64,000 nt of DNA from Ariolimax columbianus (taxonomy: Eukaryota; Mollusca; Gastropoda; Stylommatophora; Arionidae), in NCBI GenBank assembly GCA_036924085.1, contig JAVGWX010000014.1, positions 34,849,936 through 34,913,935 of the forward strand. The letters are read 5' to 3'. The notes beneath the pieces were generated by a model that worked only from the letters and a program-made list of their open reading frames with translations, was not told where the DNA came from and made no database searches. Below are positions 42,872 through 56,349 of the stretch, one piece after another. A program made the translations under genes and the position numbers. Numbering within the stretch: position 1 is the stretch's first letter; each line of letters begins with the position of its first letter.

Positions 42872-45800
42872 GTAGGAACTTCTGCACTGTCCACATTTCA
42901 CACCTGTCTGTTTTACACCTGTTTTATTTTATTCTTCTTCTTCTTCATCGTTGTTCGTTCTCAAACTCCCTCTACCAAGTCCTGAAAGAAACTTTGTAAG
43001 TAGCAGGATGTTGTCCAGAGAATGGAATGCCTTGTGTCGTAATTTACAGCTTGACTGCAATATTTGCACCTTTCGGTCCGACACATTCGACTTTGCAGGC
43101 ATTTTTTAGATCTCGGCTTAGCCTTCCCTCTTCGATCCCTTCTCCTCGGCCTGCCTGCTCTGTTGCAGCCTGTTATCCAGGATCATTGCATGGAGGCGTA
43201 GAAAGTTTCCCGGCCCAGAGGCTAGCAGCTGCAGCTCATCACATAAAGGAAACTCCATTAATATATAGGCAATTTGAGGATGTTTCGGAATAATATGTAA
43301 ATTGTATATGTAGGCAGTTTGAGAATGTGTTGGTTTATTATGTGAATTTGAAATGTAGCCAGTTTGAGAATGTTTCAGTTTATTATGTGGATTTGATAAA
43401 AAAGCAGTTTGATAATGTTTCAGTTTATTATGTGGATTTGATATGTCAGCAGTTTGAGAATGTTTCAGTTTATTATGTGGATTTGATATGTCAGCAGTTT
43501 GAGAATGTTTCAGTTTATTCTGTGGATTTTTTTTTTTTTTTTTTTTTGCGTTTGCATTATTTTCTCTAATCCCCAAGGCGGTGTGCATTGCACTGCGTTT
43601 TTATTTTGCGCCTGTCGGCACAGTGCATCCGACTTCAGCATGCATTTTATGTAAGGGTCTGCTTCCTCCTGCATTTTCTAAGGGTTTGCTTCCCCGGGGT
43701 AACGGCCGGTGCTGAGATGGGGATCGAACCCAGCACCTTATGGTTGTGAGCCGTGTCACATAACCACTAGGCCACGCCGTCCCCTCATTATGTGGATTTG
43801 ATATGTCAGCAGTTTGAGAATGTTTCAGTTTATTATGTGGATTTGATATGTAAGCAGTTTGAGAATGTTTCAGTTTATTATGTGGATTTGATATGTAGCC
43901 AGTTTGAGAATGTTTCAGTTTATTATCTGGATTTGATATGTAAGCAGTTTGAGGATATATCAGTTTTTGAATGTTTTAGTTTTATTATGTGAAATTTAAT
44001 TGTAGGTAGTTTGAAAATGTGTTGGTTTATTATGTGAATTTTATATGTAGTTTGAGGATGTATCAGTTTAAGAATGTGCAAGTTTTAATATGTGAATTTA
44101 CTATCTAGGCAGTTTGAGAATGGGTTGAATTATTATGTGAGTTTAATATGTAGCCAGTTTGAGAATGTTTCAATTTATTATGTCGATTTTATATGTAGGC
44201 AGTTTGAGGATATATCAGTTCTTGAATGTTCCAATTACAGTTTTATTATGTGAATTTTATATGTAGGCGGTTTGAAAATGTGTTGGTTTATTATGTGAAT
44301 TTTATATGTAGGTAGTTTGAGGATGTGTCGGTTTATTATGTGAATGTAGGCTGTTTAAGAATGTAGTTTATTTGAATTTAATTTATAATATATAACTCAA
44401 CTGTTGTAATTAATTACAAATGATTAAGAATCAGTGTTTCTGTCACAGAGCGCTTGAGTTGGCAGTTAAACACAAGACCCACGTCGACACAGTGTTGGGA
44501 CATAGGCAGAAGTTCTTGGCTAGGTTTGATAAATCAGAGACTAACAAGCGATACTTGCAGTACAAGGAAGGGGTTAGCTGTCTTTGGTGGAAAGAGGAAA
44601 AAGAGGGAGGAGGGAATAAAGGCAGAGTGAAAGGAAAATATGATGGGAGGGAACACAGGCAGAGGAAAAGGAGAAGGTGACTAGAGCAAATAGAAGCAGA
44701 GTGAAAGGTAAGGACGAAAGAAGTCTTGAGTGGATGGGTGCGGTTGTACCTGCGTGTGTGTTGTAAATAAAAATATATTTAACATCCTCTCGTGAATACA
44801 TCCATAGACAGAAAGTTAAGTAGTTTGGTCATCTCATGAAAATGAAACCAGATCGGCTGTCATTAAAACATACAACAGTAGCAGATTGGGGTTTACAGCC
44901 AAGACCCTGCGGCAAATGGATAGACAACATTAAAGATGTCCTATGCCAGCATGGGCTCATAGCAGCAACACATCTGGCCCAAGTGCGAGACTTACAGCTC
45001 CCCACTACGCTTCACTGCATCAGTGGAATAATAAAGTAAAGTAAGTATATATACAAGGGGCATTCAAATCAAACCGGGGCTTTTTGTTCTAGTTCTACCT
45101 GAATTCGATACAGTGTGCTGGAACTATTATCATTAGTTAGGGGCACTTGTGTTCTATTACTGTTAGGTTGCCCTCTTCCATGGGTCAGTCACATGACAGA
45201 TAAATAAACATGGCGGACAACACTGTTAGTGTTTGCAAGGAACAGCAATGTAATGAAGTTTCTTGTGAAAGAAGGCGTGAAATCTGTGGAAATTTACAGA
45301 AGGCTGCAATCAGAATACGCTGATGAGACGCTCGGTTGCAGTAAGACATTTGAATGATGTAAATGTTTTAGAGAAGGCCGTGCATCCGTGAGGGATGCTC
45401 CTGGCCATGGTGGCTCTCAACCCACCACAGTCATTCCTGTGAATATCCAGATTGTGGAACGCCTTATCCTGGAGAATCAACGCATAACCTGTCGTTAAAT
45501 TGCACAAGAGGCAAGTCTTTCTCTGGGTATGGTGAACACTATTATTCATGAACATCTGCATTTTCGAAAGGTTAGTCCATATTGAGTAACAAGACAGCTT
45601 TCCGCTTTTGACCGACGGAGAAGAGTTCAAGCCTGCACTATATGCCATCTGCAGAATCTTGGCTGGGAGGTATTGTCACTTCCACCTTACAGCCCAGACC
45701 TTGCTACGTGTGATTTCCACCTGTTTGAACCCATAAAAGAACTCATGGGAGGTTAGCCCTCATGACGAAGTGAAAGAAGCTGTCCTAGATTGGTTCAGAC

Positions 45801-47576
45801 ATACTGACAAATCTGTCTACGCTGCAGCTTTTCAAGCAGTACTTAAACGCTGGGATAAGTGCATGAACGTTTGTAAGAGATTATGTTGAAAAATAAATGA
45901 GATTTTAACTACTTGAAAAACATTTTTTTTCCTCACAAAAAATAAGCTCCTGGTTTTGACTTGAACGCCACTCGTGCATTTAAACCAACATCAAAACGGA
46001 TAGCCAGACATGCTCTTACATTGAATCCTCAATAGAAGAGAAATAGAGGTAGACCTAAAAATACATGAAGGACTGGAGCAGAAGATGCAGCAGGGAATGA
46101 CTTACTTACTTACTTAGTCGCTCCTCTTCTACCGCGAGGTGTAGAGGTTTGCCAAAGAGAACGCCACACTGCTCTATTCGCCGTCTTTTTCTTGGCCTCA
46201 TTCCAATCCAGCCCTCTATCACTTAGGGACTGTCGTATGTTGTCTTCCCAACGTACTTTGGGACGTCCTGGCAGTCTGCGTCCTTGACTTTTTATCTCCC
46301 ATGACCGCTTTGGTATCCAATCTTCTTCCATTCTACAGACATGGCCAAACCACTGTAGTTGGGACTGCTCCACTCGTGTCTGCAAGGGTTGAACTTCGAG
46401 ATTGTTACGTATTGTCTGGTTACGGATCTTGTCCATTTTCGTCACCTGAACCGCCTTTCTTCGGTACCTCATTTCTGAAGTTTGTAATTGCCTTTCTTGG
46501 ACTGTAGTCATTGCCCATGACTCACATCCATATGTCAGGACAGGCACATAGGTCTAGCGGTATACATCCATTTTTGTTTTCCTGCTTATTTCTCTTTTAC
46601 TGAGGAAACCTCTGTTTATTGCATGGAAAAGTCTACCTACTGCTGCTCTTTATGCAGTTAACTCCTCTTTGATTCCTCCCCTGCTATCTGTTACCACTCC
46701 TAGCTATTTAACGTTGCAGACCTGCTCCAGTGCTCGTGTTCCCAGGGTTATCGGATGTCTCTTTTCCTCTCTGGCGATCACCATGGTTTTTATTTTGAAG
46801 TTGCTGATGTGCATTCCTCTCTTCTTCAACTCTTCTTCACAGACCTGCAAGTTGATCTGGAGATGTGCTTCGGATTTCGTGATAAGGGCCACATCATCTG
46901 CAAATGCAAGTTCCGATATGTAACTTGGTCTCATCTTCCAGTACCCTACTTCATCCTTTTTTTCCCGTTCCTTGCAGGCTTTGATGACTTCATCTACGAG
47001 GAGTATGAAAAGGTACGGTGATAGAATGTCCCCCTGTCTTACTCCGCTAGTGGTCTTAAACTCTCCTGACTTTTGATTTGATTTCCGCACATAGTTTCTG
47101 CACGTTTTATAGAAACTCTGTATGGCAGAGATCAGGGGTCCTTTGGTGTTCTTCCTTGTTAGGCACTCCCAGAGTTTGTCCCAAAGAACTTTATCAAATG
47201 CTTTCTCCAAATCCAAAAAGCAGAGATGCGTCTCTTTATAATATTCAAGAGCCTTTTCACTTAGCTGTTTGAGTGTAAAGATGAGGTCTTTAGTATTTCT
47301 GTTTGCGAGCAGGGAATGAGCTGACAGAATACTTTTCTGCAATGAAGTCTCTATTACTTTCTGCCCCCGTAGCAGTATTTCCTTCACCATTAATCACTAC
47401 TTTTTGAACATAATGTGATTTTGAACACTTTTTTTTTGCAGGTTGAAATCAATTGGGCCAACATCACCAGCAAGATTGAGATGGAATATCAGAATGAAAG
47501 GGAAAGACCATCTGGAGCAGCAAGCGGTACAACTGGAATCAGTAATGCTGGTCGCAGCACTGGCATTAAACCTTGA
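42732..47576 (+). CDS. IFT80: IFT80 last three coding exons (unit 2), 5'-truncated copy
   Basis: Exons are 42732-42871, 44449-44572 and 47442-47576, identical in coding sequence to unit 1 as far as read by eye. The donor after the middle exon is GTTAGC here instead of GTAAGC, a weaker site. Everything from the unit 1 IFT80 stop (22374) to 42732 was scanned without finding an earlier IFT80 exon, so this copy lacks the WD40 and upstream helical regions and has no visible promoter. It could only be expressed by read-through splicing from an upstream copy or as an unproductive fragment. Confidence 0.85.
43262..44370 (+). repeat. 45-bp minisatellite in IFT80 intron, unit 2
   Basis: As 18110-19170 but with one extra 45-bp copy before the SINE. 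Confidence 0.9.
43527..43784 (-). mobile_element. tRNA-derived SINE, unit 2
   Basis: Copy of 18331-18584 with intact A and B boxes. The tail is a longer pure T run on the plus strand (43527-43547). Confidence 0.85.
44449..44572 (+). CDS. IFT80: IFT80 exon, second from last (unit 2)
   Basis: 124 nt, CACAG acceptor; donor GTTAGC differs from unit 1 at the +3 position. Confidence 0.85.
44824..45037 (+). pseudogene. RTE-like LINE C-terminal fragment in intron, unit 2
   Basis: Copy of 19625-19835 with a 3-nt insertion (GLIAATHL). Confidence 0.6.
45053..45975 (+). mobile_element. Internally deleted mariner element, unit 2
   Basis: Copy of 19851-20773 with the same internal deletion and stops. 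Confidence 0.88.
45997..46092 (+). pseudogene. LINE 3'-end fragment, unit 2
   Basis: Copy of 20795-20890. Confidence 0.5.
46097..47397 (-). pseudogene. 5'-truncated RTE-like LINE in IFT80 intron, unit 2
   Basis: Copy of 20895-22195 with the same three in-frame stops. Residues closer to family consensus here ([27 protein letters not shown]) show that unit 1 has accumulated its own changes. Confidence 0.88.
47442..47576 (+). CDS. IFT80: IFT80 terminal coding exon (unit 2)
   Basis: 135 nt ending in TGA at 47574-47576, with AATAAA at 47747-47752. Confidence 0.87.
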   Translation, partial: VEINWANITSKIEMEYQNERERPSGAASGTTGISNAGRSTGIKP

Positions 47577-48258
47577 CATCTCTGTCTTTCAGTAAAGATG
47601 TATTGTAAATGTTCTGTACAAATGCATTGATTACCTTTACGATGCGGCACTAGATTTCCAAACGTCACAAATGACTTTGAAAACCTGAAAACGTTTTTAT
47701 ATGTTGGTCTATTAATATGATTTGTTTGCGTACAAAGACACAAATGAATAAAGAACTTGCTGGTGTTATTGTTTTTGTTGTGTATGTATTAGTTTGTGCG
47801 ATACAGGAAGATGAAGGTGACAATTTATAAGACAAAGCTCAAACACACATTTAGACTCACCAAAGTGTTCGTTTCTCCTTTGCTAATATCATAAGAAATC
47901 ACCACAAAATACTGATATTGTTATTTCTAAGCTAGGCCTAGTGTTAGTATACACTTCAAACATGTTTATTATATCTAAATAAACGAACTAAACACATTCT
48001 AGCTCACAAAGATCTTTTACAACTTACTTCATCCTTACCAACAAGAATGGCGCCAAATGCCGGTAGAAAAAAGATGAATATTGTCTTTCAAACTTGTTTA
48101 CTAAAAGCTTTTCACTCTTTCGTGGTTAAACTAGTTAAAAGGGACGGTTATTCATATTACTTCAAATTTGCCCCGTTTATGTATGTTATGTATAGTGCGT
48201 AGTTTGTAAAAAAAACACTTCAGAAAAGTACAAAAGACCGTTTGGCTTAGAATCGTTT

Positions 48259-48586
48259 ACTGCAGATTGGTATTAAAGTAACATTTTTTGCTTGACTTGA
48301 TTTCATCCACTACCAACACAGAGAATTAGGCTTTGGTGATTTTGATTTCATGTTTTGAAACTGTGCAGTTCTGATCAGCGGTTCTGATCAGACATGAAGG
48401 ATGTTTTCAATATTTGGCCCCTGATACAGAAGGTGCCACATTTAGACTATACAGTCCAGCCAAGACTAACTACGGGATGTGCTCAACGGTCTTTAAGCTG
48501 GTATGGGGGGGGGGGGGGGGGGGTTTGACTTTATTGAGTTGCAAAAAAAAAGGTTGTCTTCTTCTCTAACCTGACCCTGGAAGTTT
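48259..48586. other. 328-bp segment private to unit 2
   Basis: Present between ATCGTTT and GTTTGAGCC in unit 2 and absent from unit 1, where these join directly through one GTTT. It contains a poly-G run (~48507-48523) and no recognised domain. It is either an insertion with a 4-bp duplication in unit 2 or a deletion through GTTT microhomology in unit 1. Confidence 0.85.
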
Positions 48587-49275
48587 GAGCCTTCTGCTAA
48601 GTAGCGGTTAGAGTTGATGGTTTGTCAATATTCTAGGAAATCAAGAAGGATTTCCCTTTCCTACCCTATCAGACAGTACACATCACTTTACCTGCTGAGG
48701 GCTGCGCCTTGAGCTTTTTCCTCGATGGGGAATTCACATGTCGCCACTTCATAGACTGCCGTTTCGACTCAGGATCGTAGTGGTGCAACCATGACTCATC
48801 AATGGTGATGATGCGATCCAGGAAACTGTCACCTTTATTTTTGTAATGGTTCAAGAGGTCATGACAAACTTGCATGTGATATTCTTTCATTTCCTGTGTG
48901 AGCATTCATGGGACCAATCTGGCACAAACTTTGTGATATTCCAACATTGACACCGTAGTTTACATCACATTGAAGCCAATATCCACCTGTGTAGACAGTT
49001 CCCTGGCTGTAATCCTTCGATTTGCAGGGATGAGCTGATCGAGACCTTCATTGCGAAGTGTGGCAGCTGTACAGAGCCGTCCGGAACGTGGCTTGTACTT
49101 GTTGCTTACGCCACTGCTGAAACGCACAACTGACTACCTCACTGTGCTAACATCCACTGTTTGGTCTCTGTAAATGTTCAGCAAGCGTAGATGAATGTCA
49201 ATTGATGCAACTTTTTTCCGGATGGAGGAATTCAATAATGCACCTCAGTTTATAACGTACTTACATGACATTTGC
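48587..49275 (-). pseudogene. Mariner transposase fragment, unit 2
   Basis: Copy of 23057-23745. Confidence 0.85.
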
Positions 49276-50182
49276 TATTTTGTCAGACTGCTCTTCCATT
49301 GGCACATGTCGGACAGAAACCAAAATTTACGGATATTGGCAGGAATGTCCAAACTTTTCTGCCATACTGCCAAAATCTACTTCTGACTTGGTGGAACATC
49401 ATAATAAAATAGACAATACTTTCGCACCGACCAGCATATATCATCCTATTTCAATGGTGCTAATAGATGTTTATAAATCTTTCATCTTGGCCATTACCTA
49501 GGTGTATTACCCTTTAACACTCTAATGTGGCCAAAACGGGTTGTAAAATGTCCGTGTCCCTACACCCTAACATGTTCAGAACCGTCCATGGAAACTTTTT
49601 TCCATAGTAGAATAAATAGAGCGAGCCCAATTTTGCATGAAACTAAACTTCTGCATTTTAAACTGCACGATACGAGAACTTTTATCTTTTCCTTCTTAAC
49701 CTTTTTAATTTTGGGCTAATTTTGTTGATTTGTGTCATTCAGTCCGATCAAAAAGGCCAGAATTCAACGCATGAAAATTTCATTTAAAAAAATGTACTAT
49801 TGTTGAACAAATTGAGCTAAAATTAGGATCTAAACATTGTGAGACACATAATTAAACTATGTCATGAAGTATTCATAATAAAGATTATATATTAGTGTGA
49901 AGCGAGTGTAAAATCACATTAATGCAGAGGTGGAAATTGTAGAGAACATTTTTTGTTTTAGTACTCACCCTGTCACGTATTTTGTTGATATTATCATCAA
50001 AATTACTGTACATGTACCTCTTGTATTATGTGTCTCAGTCAAAGTCTGAATTGAGCATGTGTTGAATAATTCACAAGTAATCGATATGTGTTAACATTGG
50101 ACTGATCAAATAATAAATCAAATCTACGATCTTGAAACCCAACTTTCGTTGCAAAAAATTGGTAAACTTTCAAAGAACGTAA

Positions 50183-50727
50183 AATTTGCTGAAATGGACC
50201 TGCTGGAAATAATTGTATAGTACGAAACCATCCTCTATTAGTTGTGTCAAGTTGAGGATTTGACTACTGCAAGATCTCCCAGGTATGAATCCAGCTTGTC
50301 CCTTGATCAACCTCGAGTCTATCCAGGGAGAGATGCGGTTCAGGATCATCCTTTCAAATACCTTGTTTAGGTGGCATAAGAGCGACACTGGTCGAAAAAT
50401 ATTGTCAGGATTATATCCCCTTTTCCATCTGCCACTGTGAAAAGATGCTGGTTATTGTGGGTCATGTAAGAGTAGTAGGCCGGTGTTCTCAGCCCAGCTC
50501 TCAAATTTTTCACCATTGACGTCTGTCGCATTGTATCCCCATGCCATGCTTATTTGGGTTTTCCGGGTTTTGAAATTGATAGGTTCTTGAAACTCAAAAT
50601 CGTCATTGGGTGGCTTGTATACTGACGTCACTGTGCAAGCCTTGGTTTGAATTGTAATAGTCTCTATGTTTCCTCCACGAGACTGATATACTGATTCGAT
50701 GTCTAGGTCTGTTGAGGCTTAAAGGTC
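50183..50727 (-). pseudogene. Jockey/CR1-like LINE relic, unit 2
   Basis: Copy of 24656-25200 with the same EN-RT deletion. Confidence 0.8.
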
Positions 50728-51226
50728 AGATGTTATCTCTGTTGGTTTTTGGAAGGAAAGGTGCTAACTTGATTTCTTGGTGAAGAAAACGAATATATTT
50801 AAGAAATGTTAAAAATCTCAATTATGATGTTTGTAATGTCAATGTCACCAGAACATATCCCACAGGACTATCTCACTTATGCAGACCAAAGAGAGGCCGT
50901 ATGGCCTGGGAGAGTGACCACGAAAAGCTTTCAGAGACCGGCAAAGAACTTAAACGCAGTCTCCTTCGTGAACCTCACCGTGCTAGAAGCATCGCTTGTT
51001 TTTGATCGAAGAAGACGATGTCAATATGACATTTTTGTTTGCATTTTTGATTTCTGTTTATGGGATCTAAGACTGGTGTTTGGTTTAGGCAGTTTGATGG
51101 TCACATATTTGGCTTATTTTTTGTTACTAAGACTGACATTTGGTTTCTGTTTTGGCACACTGGCTGACAATAAGTGACGTTTGGTTATTAACTGACAAAA
51201 GATGAAAATTATGGCTATTGATGATG

Positions 51227-51268
51227 CGGGGGGGGGGGGGGGGGGGAAGGGGGGAGGGGGGGGGGAGG
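51227..51268. repeat. Poly-G tract with interruptions, unit 2
   Basis: Longer than the unit 1 tract and broken by AA and A. Confidence 0.85.
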
Positions 51269-51436
51269 CTATGTAGGTTTAAAAAAAAAACACTGTAAAT
51301 ATTTTATCAAAAAAACATTTTCTGTGTTTCACATTTTTTGTAATGTATATTATTTATCACAAATAACAATAAAGTTATATTTTCCAGAAAGTGTATCCAT
51401 TTGTCTTTGTAATTAAATTTGTCATTTATATTGTAA

Positions 51437-51634
51437 TACAACAGGGTGATACTATCTCTCCTAAACTTTTCACTGCTGCCCTTGAGGAAGTCTTCCGTAC
51501 ACTCAATTGGGATGATAGGGGTATTGACATAGACGGAGAAATGCTCAACCACCTTCGGTTTGCGGATGACATAGTCATCATCAGCCACAGCATGAAGGAA
51601 GCTGAGCAATGCCTGAATGAGCTCAACTGTCAAC
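51437..51634 (+). pseudogene. RTE-type RT fragment with motif C, unit 2
   Basis: Copy of 25893-26090, FADD retained. Confidence 0.85.
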
Positions 51635-52478
51635 ACCTGGCTCCGAAATACCATCCGATCATCATTAGAACTATATGTCTCACGGACCTCGACCATCGAT
51701 AACAGACGATCGACGCGATGGGCATTGGTCGCCTAAGCAGATTTATATCACACTATTATTATTACAACGACCCTACCTTCCTTATTCGTAAATTCTAAAT
51801 TGTCTCATGATACCCTCTCTGTCTGCTATATCAGAACTTTGGACTGTGACCTGCTTGGGTCAGCTACTAAGTCTTCTGTTTTTGACAGCCTAGCGTTATT
51901 GCTGATGGCTTTGATGAGGCCAGCTGCAGCGATATATTTCCTAATAACGTCAGAAATTACGAAGGTTGTCTCTGCTACGTGGAGTAAGACTTTGAAGCAT
52001 CATCATCATATTCCTGTTTTGCTCTGGCTGGAGCATGGTGTCACACCTACACATGATCATAGTGCAGTAAGTATGTGCTGAATCAGTAACTATTGTGATG
52101 GTGAAAAACTCATGCGCTTGCATAGAATGCCTCTAACTCAGGCCTAAAGACAGTAAGGTGTGGAAAAGCCATTTGGGCTAGAAAGAAAGAACTAGATACA
52201 ACAATTCAACAATAATACTGCAATGCTGAATGTAGTCTATAGCAGACAATGCTGTCAGGGATACAGTGTTAGAGGCTTTATTGTACAAGGCTACATCTTG
52301 TTTATGAGGTGGGGTGGCCAATTGACTTCCTCGCTGTCGTTTCTTAAATAACAGTACATCAGGTACATATTTACAGCTGGGTCGACACAAATGTACTGGT
52401 AATGAGAATTGAAGCACGTACATTACCAGTGAATAACAATTGCTTTACTATTTCGTGGATTAGACAGCGAAGATGCAG

Positions 52479-53279
52479 CGCCCCGAATGGTTGACAGCAG
52501 CCAGCGACCCACAGCTACAGCAGTGTAAATAAGCTGACAGTAGCCAGCAGGCCGTAGCTACAGCACCGTGAATCAGAAGCCCATAGCTACAGCACTGTGA
52601 ATGAGCTGACAGTAGCCAGTGACCCATAGCTACAGCACCATGAATCAGCAGTCCATAGCTACAGCACTGAGAAGGAGCTGACAGTAGCCAGTGACCCATT
52701 GCTACAGGACTGTGAATAAGCTGACAGTAGCCAGCGGCCCATAGCTATAGCACCGTGAATCAGCAGCCCATAGCTAGAGCACTGTGAATGAGCTGACAGT
52801 AGCCAGTGACCCATAGCTACATCACTGTGAATAAGCTGACAGTAGCCAGCGGCCCATAGCTACAGCATTGTGAATAAGCTGACAGTAGCCAGCGGCCCAA
52901 AGCTACAGCACTGTGAATCAGCAGCCCATAGCTACAGCACTGTGAATGAGCTGACAGTAGCCAGTGACCCATAGATACAGCACTGTGAATGAGCTGATAG
53001 TAGCCAGCAGCCCGAAACTACAGCACCGTGAATGAGCTGACAGTAGCCAGCGACCCACAGCTATAGCACCGTGAATCAGCTGACAGTAGCCATCGACGCA
53101 TAGCTACAGCAGTGTGAATGAGCTGACAATAGCCAGCGATCCATAACTACAGCACCGTGAATGAGCAGCCAGCGACCTATAGCTACAGCACTGTGAATGA
53201 GCTGACAGCAGCCAGCGACCCATAGCTACAGCATCGTGAATGAGCAGCCAGCGACCCATAGACACATCACTGTGAATGA
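52479..53279. repeat. 43-bp minisatellite, unit 2
   Basis: Copy of 26935-27735 with point differences. Confidence 0.9.
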
Positions 53280-53701
53280 GCTAGCAGCAGCCTACAAAGA
53301 AGAAGAAGGGGATGAGGATCAGGATAGAGATACGAATGAGGAGCCTGAAGAGGACGAAAAGGAGGAAGAGAAGAAGAAACAAAGGAGAAGACGAGGGGAA
53401 GACTGGGAAGGCTGAGAAGGAGGAGGTGTGAGTGGAGGTTAGGAGAAAAGGAAGAATAAAAATATGATGAGGAGGAGGAGAAAACTGAGGAGGAAGTGAT
53501 GGAAGTGTAAGAAGAGGAGCTGTGGAGGAGGGGGAGGAGAAAAAGAAGAAGACAAAAGAAGTTCCTCACATACAAAGTGAACCGAACAAAGCATTCACAA
53601 ATTTCAACAAAGAAATAACTTTATTAGTCTTTATCAGAATACAACGAAACTTTCGAACAATGATAATCAAATATTTGAAATAAATGGGCACAAATCATTT
53701 G

Positions 53702-53899
53702 CTGAGTCAAAGGTGCAGAATATTTTCTAAATGACCACCTTTCAACTAGTTTTTGTCTCAGGTCTACCGTACATCTCTCTCCAAACTCGGTGGTCTGTCT
53801 CAAGTTTCTTTGGTCACCATGCAGTATGCTCCACAGATGGTTTGAGGAAGACCGTGCTATCATTCTGCTATTCTCAAAGATTCCACGATCTTCGGAACA
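53702..53899 (+). repeat. Inverted repeat, left arm, unit 2
   Basis: Copy of 28158-28355; partner at 54740-54945. Confidence 0.85.
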
Positions 53900-54739
53900 T
53901 GTTCTTTATCATATGAGTACATCTCATTAACCCGACGCTGAAAGTAATAACAGGATTAGCGAAAAGAAAGAAGAAAGAAAGAGGAGCGCAAGTCAGTAAA
54001 TTGGTCAAAATTGAAAAGTTAAAACAAAATAAATTAGATACAAACTTGAAAACCATCTATTGTTTCACTTACATCGCCAATTTACCGACAGTTATGCACC
54101 ACTTTACTCGACACACTTCTTACAGTAAACAGAAAGCATTTCATTGAGAATATAATTTCAAATCAATTAGCTCTCCAAGTGACGTAGCGGGGGGAGGGAG
54201 GGCGTCCGCCCCCAGACGCCAGCATGCAGAGGTTTCAAATGGGCTAAAACTTACAAAAATAAATTTCACTATCTGAGGTAAACTTCATGGTTTCAGGGAC
54301 ACCATTGGTACGGAATATTAGCCCCTCTACTGAAGCCCTGCCTGGTCGTCCTGATCATATTACAATCAGAAGCATATGTGCGGCGGGTGGGGTGAGAGAT
54401 GATTCCAACTGACAGGACAGTAACGATAGACAGTGCAGCATCTGAAATAGGGTGTTAGCATGGTTTAGTCTACAGCATATTGCATGATCGATTGAATTTC
54501 AGGAAAGTGTGCTCACGATGTGTACCCATACTAGTGAATGACGGACGCAGACAGAACCAAATAGGCCTGTCCTTTTGCAGATAAAGCAATGAAAAAAATG
54601 AATAATTGTTGGTTGAAATTATGTTCAGAAATAAGGGCTGATGTAAGTGGAATAATGAATGGTTTTCAAGTTCGTATTTATTTTTGTTTTCTAAATAGCC
54701 GATTCTGATCTATTTACTGACTTGCGTTCGTATAACGGA

Positions 54740-54945
54740 GAAAATGTTCTGTGGAATCTTTGAGAGGAGCAGAATGATAGCACGGTCCTCCTCCAACCAT
54801 CTGAGGAACAAACTGCATGCGGGCATGGTGACCACAGAAGCCAGAGACACACCACCAAGTTTAGAGAGAGATGTACAGTAGACCCGAGACAAAACTAGTT
54901 GAAATGGGATCATTTGGAACATACCTTGCACCTTTGACGTAGAAA
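54740..54945 (-). repeat. Inverted repeat, right arm, unit 2
   Basis: Copy of 29195-29400. Confidence 0.85.
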
Positions 54946-55395
54946 ATTATTGGTTTACATTTATTTTCATATTTGGTTTTCAATATTTGATCATCTTTTT
55001 TTGAATGTTTCGATGTGTTCTGATAAAAGTTAATCAAGTTATTTCTTTGTTACATTCAGGATGGTTTGTTCGGGTCAACTTGTATGTATGGGTCGTCGTC
55101 GTCGTCTTCTTCTTCAGATGTTGCCTTCTTCTTTTTCTTTCTTCTCCTTCTCTTCTTCTTCTTTTTCTTTATCGTCTTCTTTGTCTTGGTAACCACTATT
55201 ATACGAGAAACAGAGAGTCTCCTTAAGTCAATCACACCGTCACAACAATGAACGTTTCTCACTGTTGTCAAAGACAGGCTCAAATATGAACCACCGTAGC
55301 GGGGCAGTTAAGCGAGACTGATGTGACCCTAACACGGACCTAGAGTCTTGTTTGGGTCAGGTATGTATGGCGATCATCGTTTTTGTGTGTATTTT

Positions 55396-55713
55396 TCGTT
55401 CTGTCTGGAGCAGTGACACAGAGATGTGTATGATCCCATTGCCTTTTTTCGTTCTGTCTGGAGCAGTGACACAGAGATGTGTATGATCCCATTGCCTTTT
55501 TTCGTTCTGTCTGGAGCAGTGACACAGAAATGTGTATGATCCCATTGCCTTTTTTCGTTCTGTCTGGAGCCGTGACACAGAGATGTGTATGATCCCATTG
55601 CCTTTTTTTCGATCTGTCTGGAGCAGTGACACAGAGATATGTATGATCCCATTGCCTTTTTTCGTTCTGTCTGGAGCAGTGACACAGAGATGTGTATGAT
55701 CCCATTGCCTTTT
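55396..55713. repeat. 53-bp minisatellite, six copies, unit 2
   Basis: Six copies (unit 1 has eight). The TCGATCTG variant is copy 5 here and copy 7 in unit 1, so the change in number lies upstream of it. Confidence 0.95.
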
Positions 55714-55774
55714 TAATATAAGCACAGAACAAGTATTCAGACAGATAGCAGGAATGCCAAGGCTTGTCATTGTA

Positions 55775-55970
55775 GGAAAGGTAATGAATAACCTTAGATA
55801 GGAGGATGATACAGTTTTGATTGCAAAAAAAATGAGCAAGAATTGCCGGAGCTTATGACAACAAAATATTTAAAATAAAACAAGAATCGGAATTAGACTT
55901 AAACATAATGAAAATAAATACTATGATACTTGGGAAAAATGACAAGAAACCCTATTTGCGGAGACAAATG
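55775..55970 (+). pseudogene. Degenerate RT fragment around motif C, unit 2
   Basis: Copy of 30335-30530. Confidence 0.6.
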
Positions 55971-56349
55971 TAAGATCAACTACTGTCTGTCTGTCTCTCT
56001 TCTCTCTCTCTCTCTACTTTGGTCTTGTTGTTTCTCTGTACTCTCAACAATCAATACAGACTACCAACTAATGTGTGACAATTACGAACTGTTTTGACAA
56101 TATAAAACATTCCAATATACGCCACCCACTTGAAGTTAAGGAACAACACAAAATACACAAAGGAGTAAAGTTCACGAACAAAACCATGGCTTGAAAATCT
56201 GCCAACCCGCCCAACAAACTATTGATTATGTCAAGGAAAGAATGTCAGAATGCAAACACAGTCAACTCGCTGCTTACATTCACGAATCTATCAAAAAATA
56301 CACAAATACTGCAGTCGGGGATGTTGTGGAAGAAACTTCACTATAAGAG

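Larger units (their letters stand above)
30910..56349. repeat. Tandem unit 2 of ~25 kb array
   Basis: This second copy is collinear with unit 1 but lacks the 5.7 kb LINE-type insertion, so it shows the empty target site at 31964-31974. Private differences include 328 extra bases at 48259-48586, a longer G tract near 51227, six instead of eight 53-bp repeats, two instead of three 48-bp repeats, and one extra 45-bp repeat before the SINE. The differences make a simple mis-assembled duplicate of unit 1 less likely. Confidence 0.95.
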
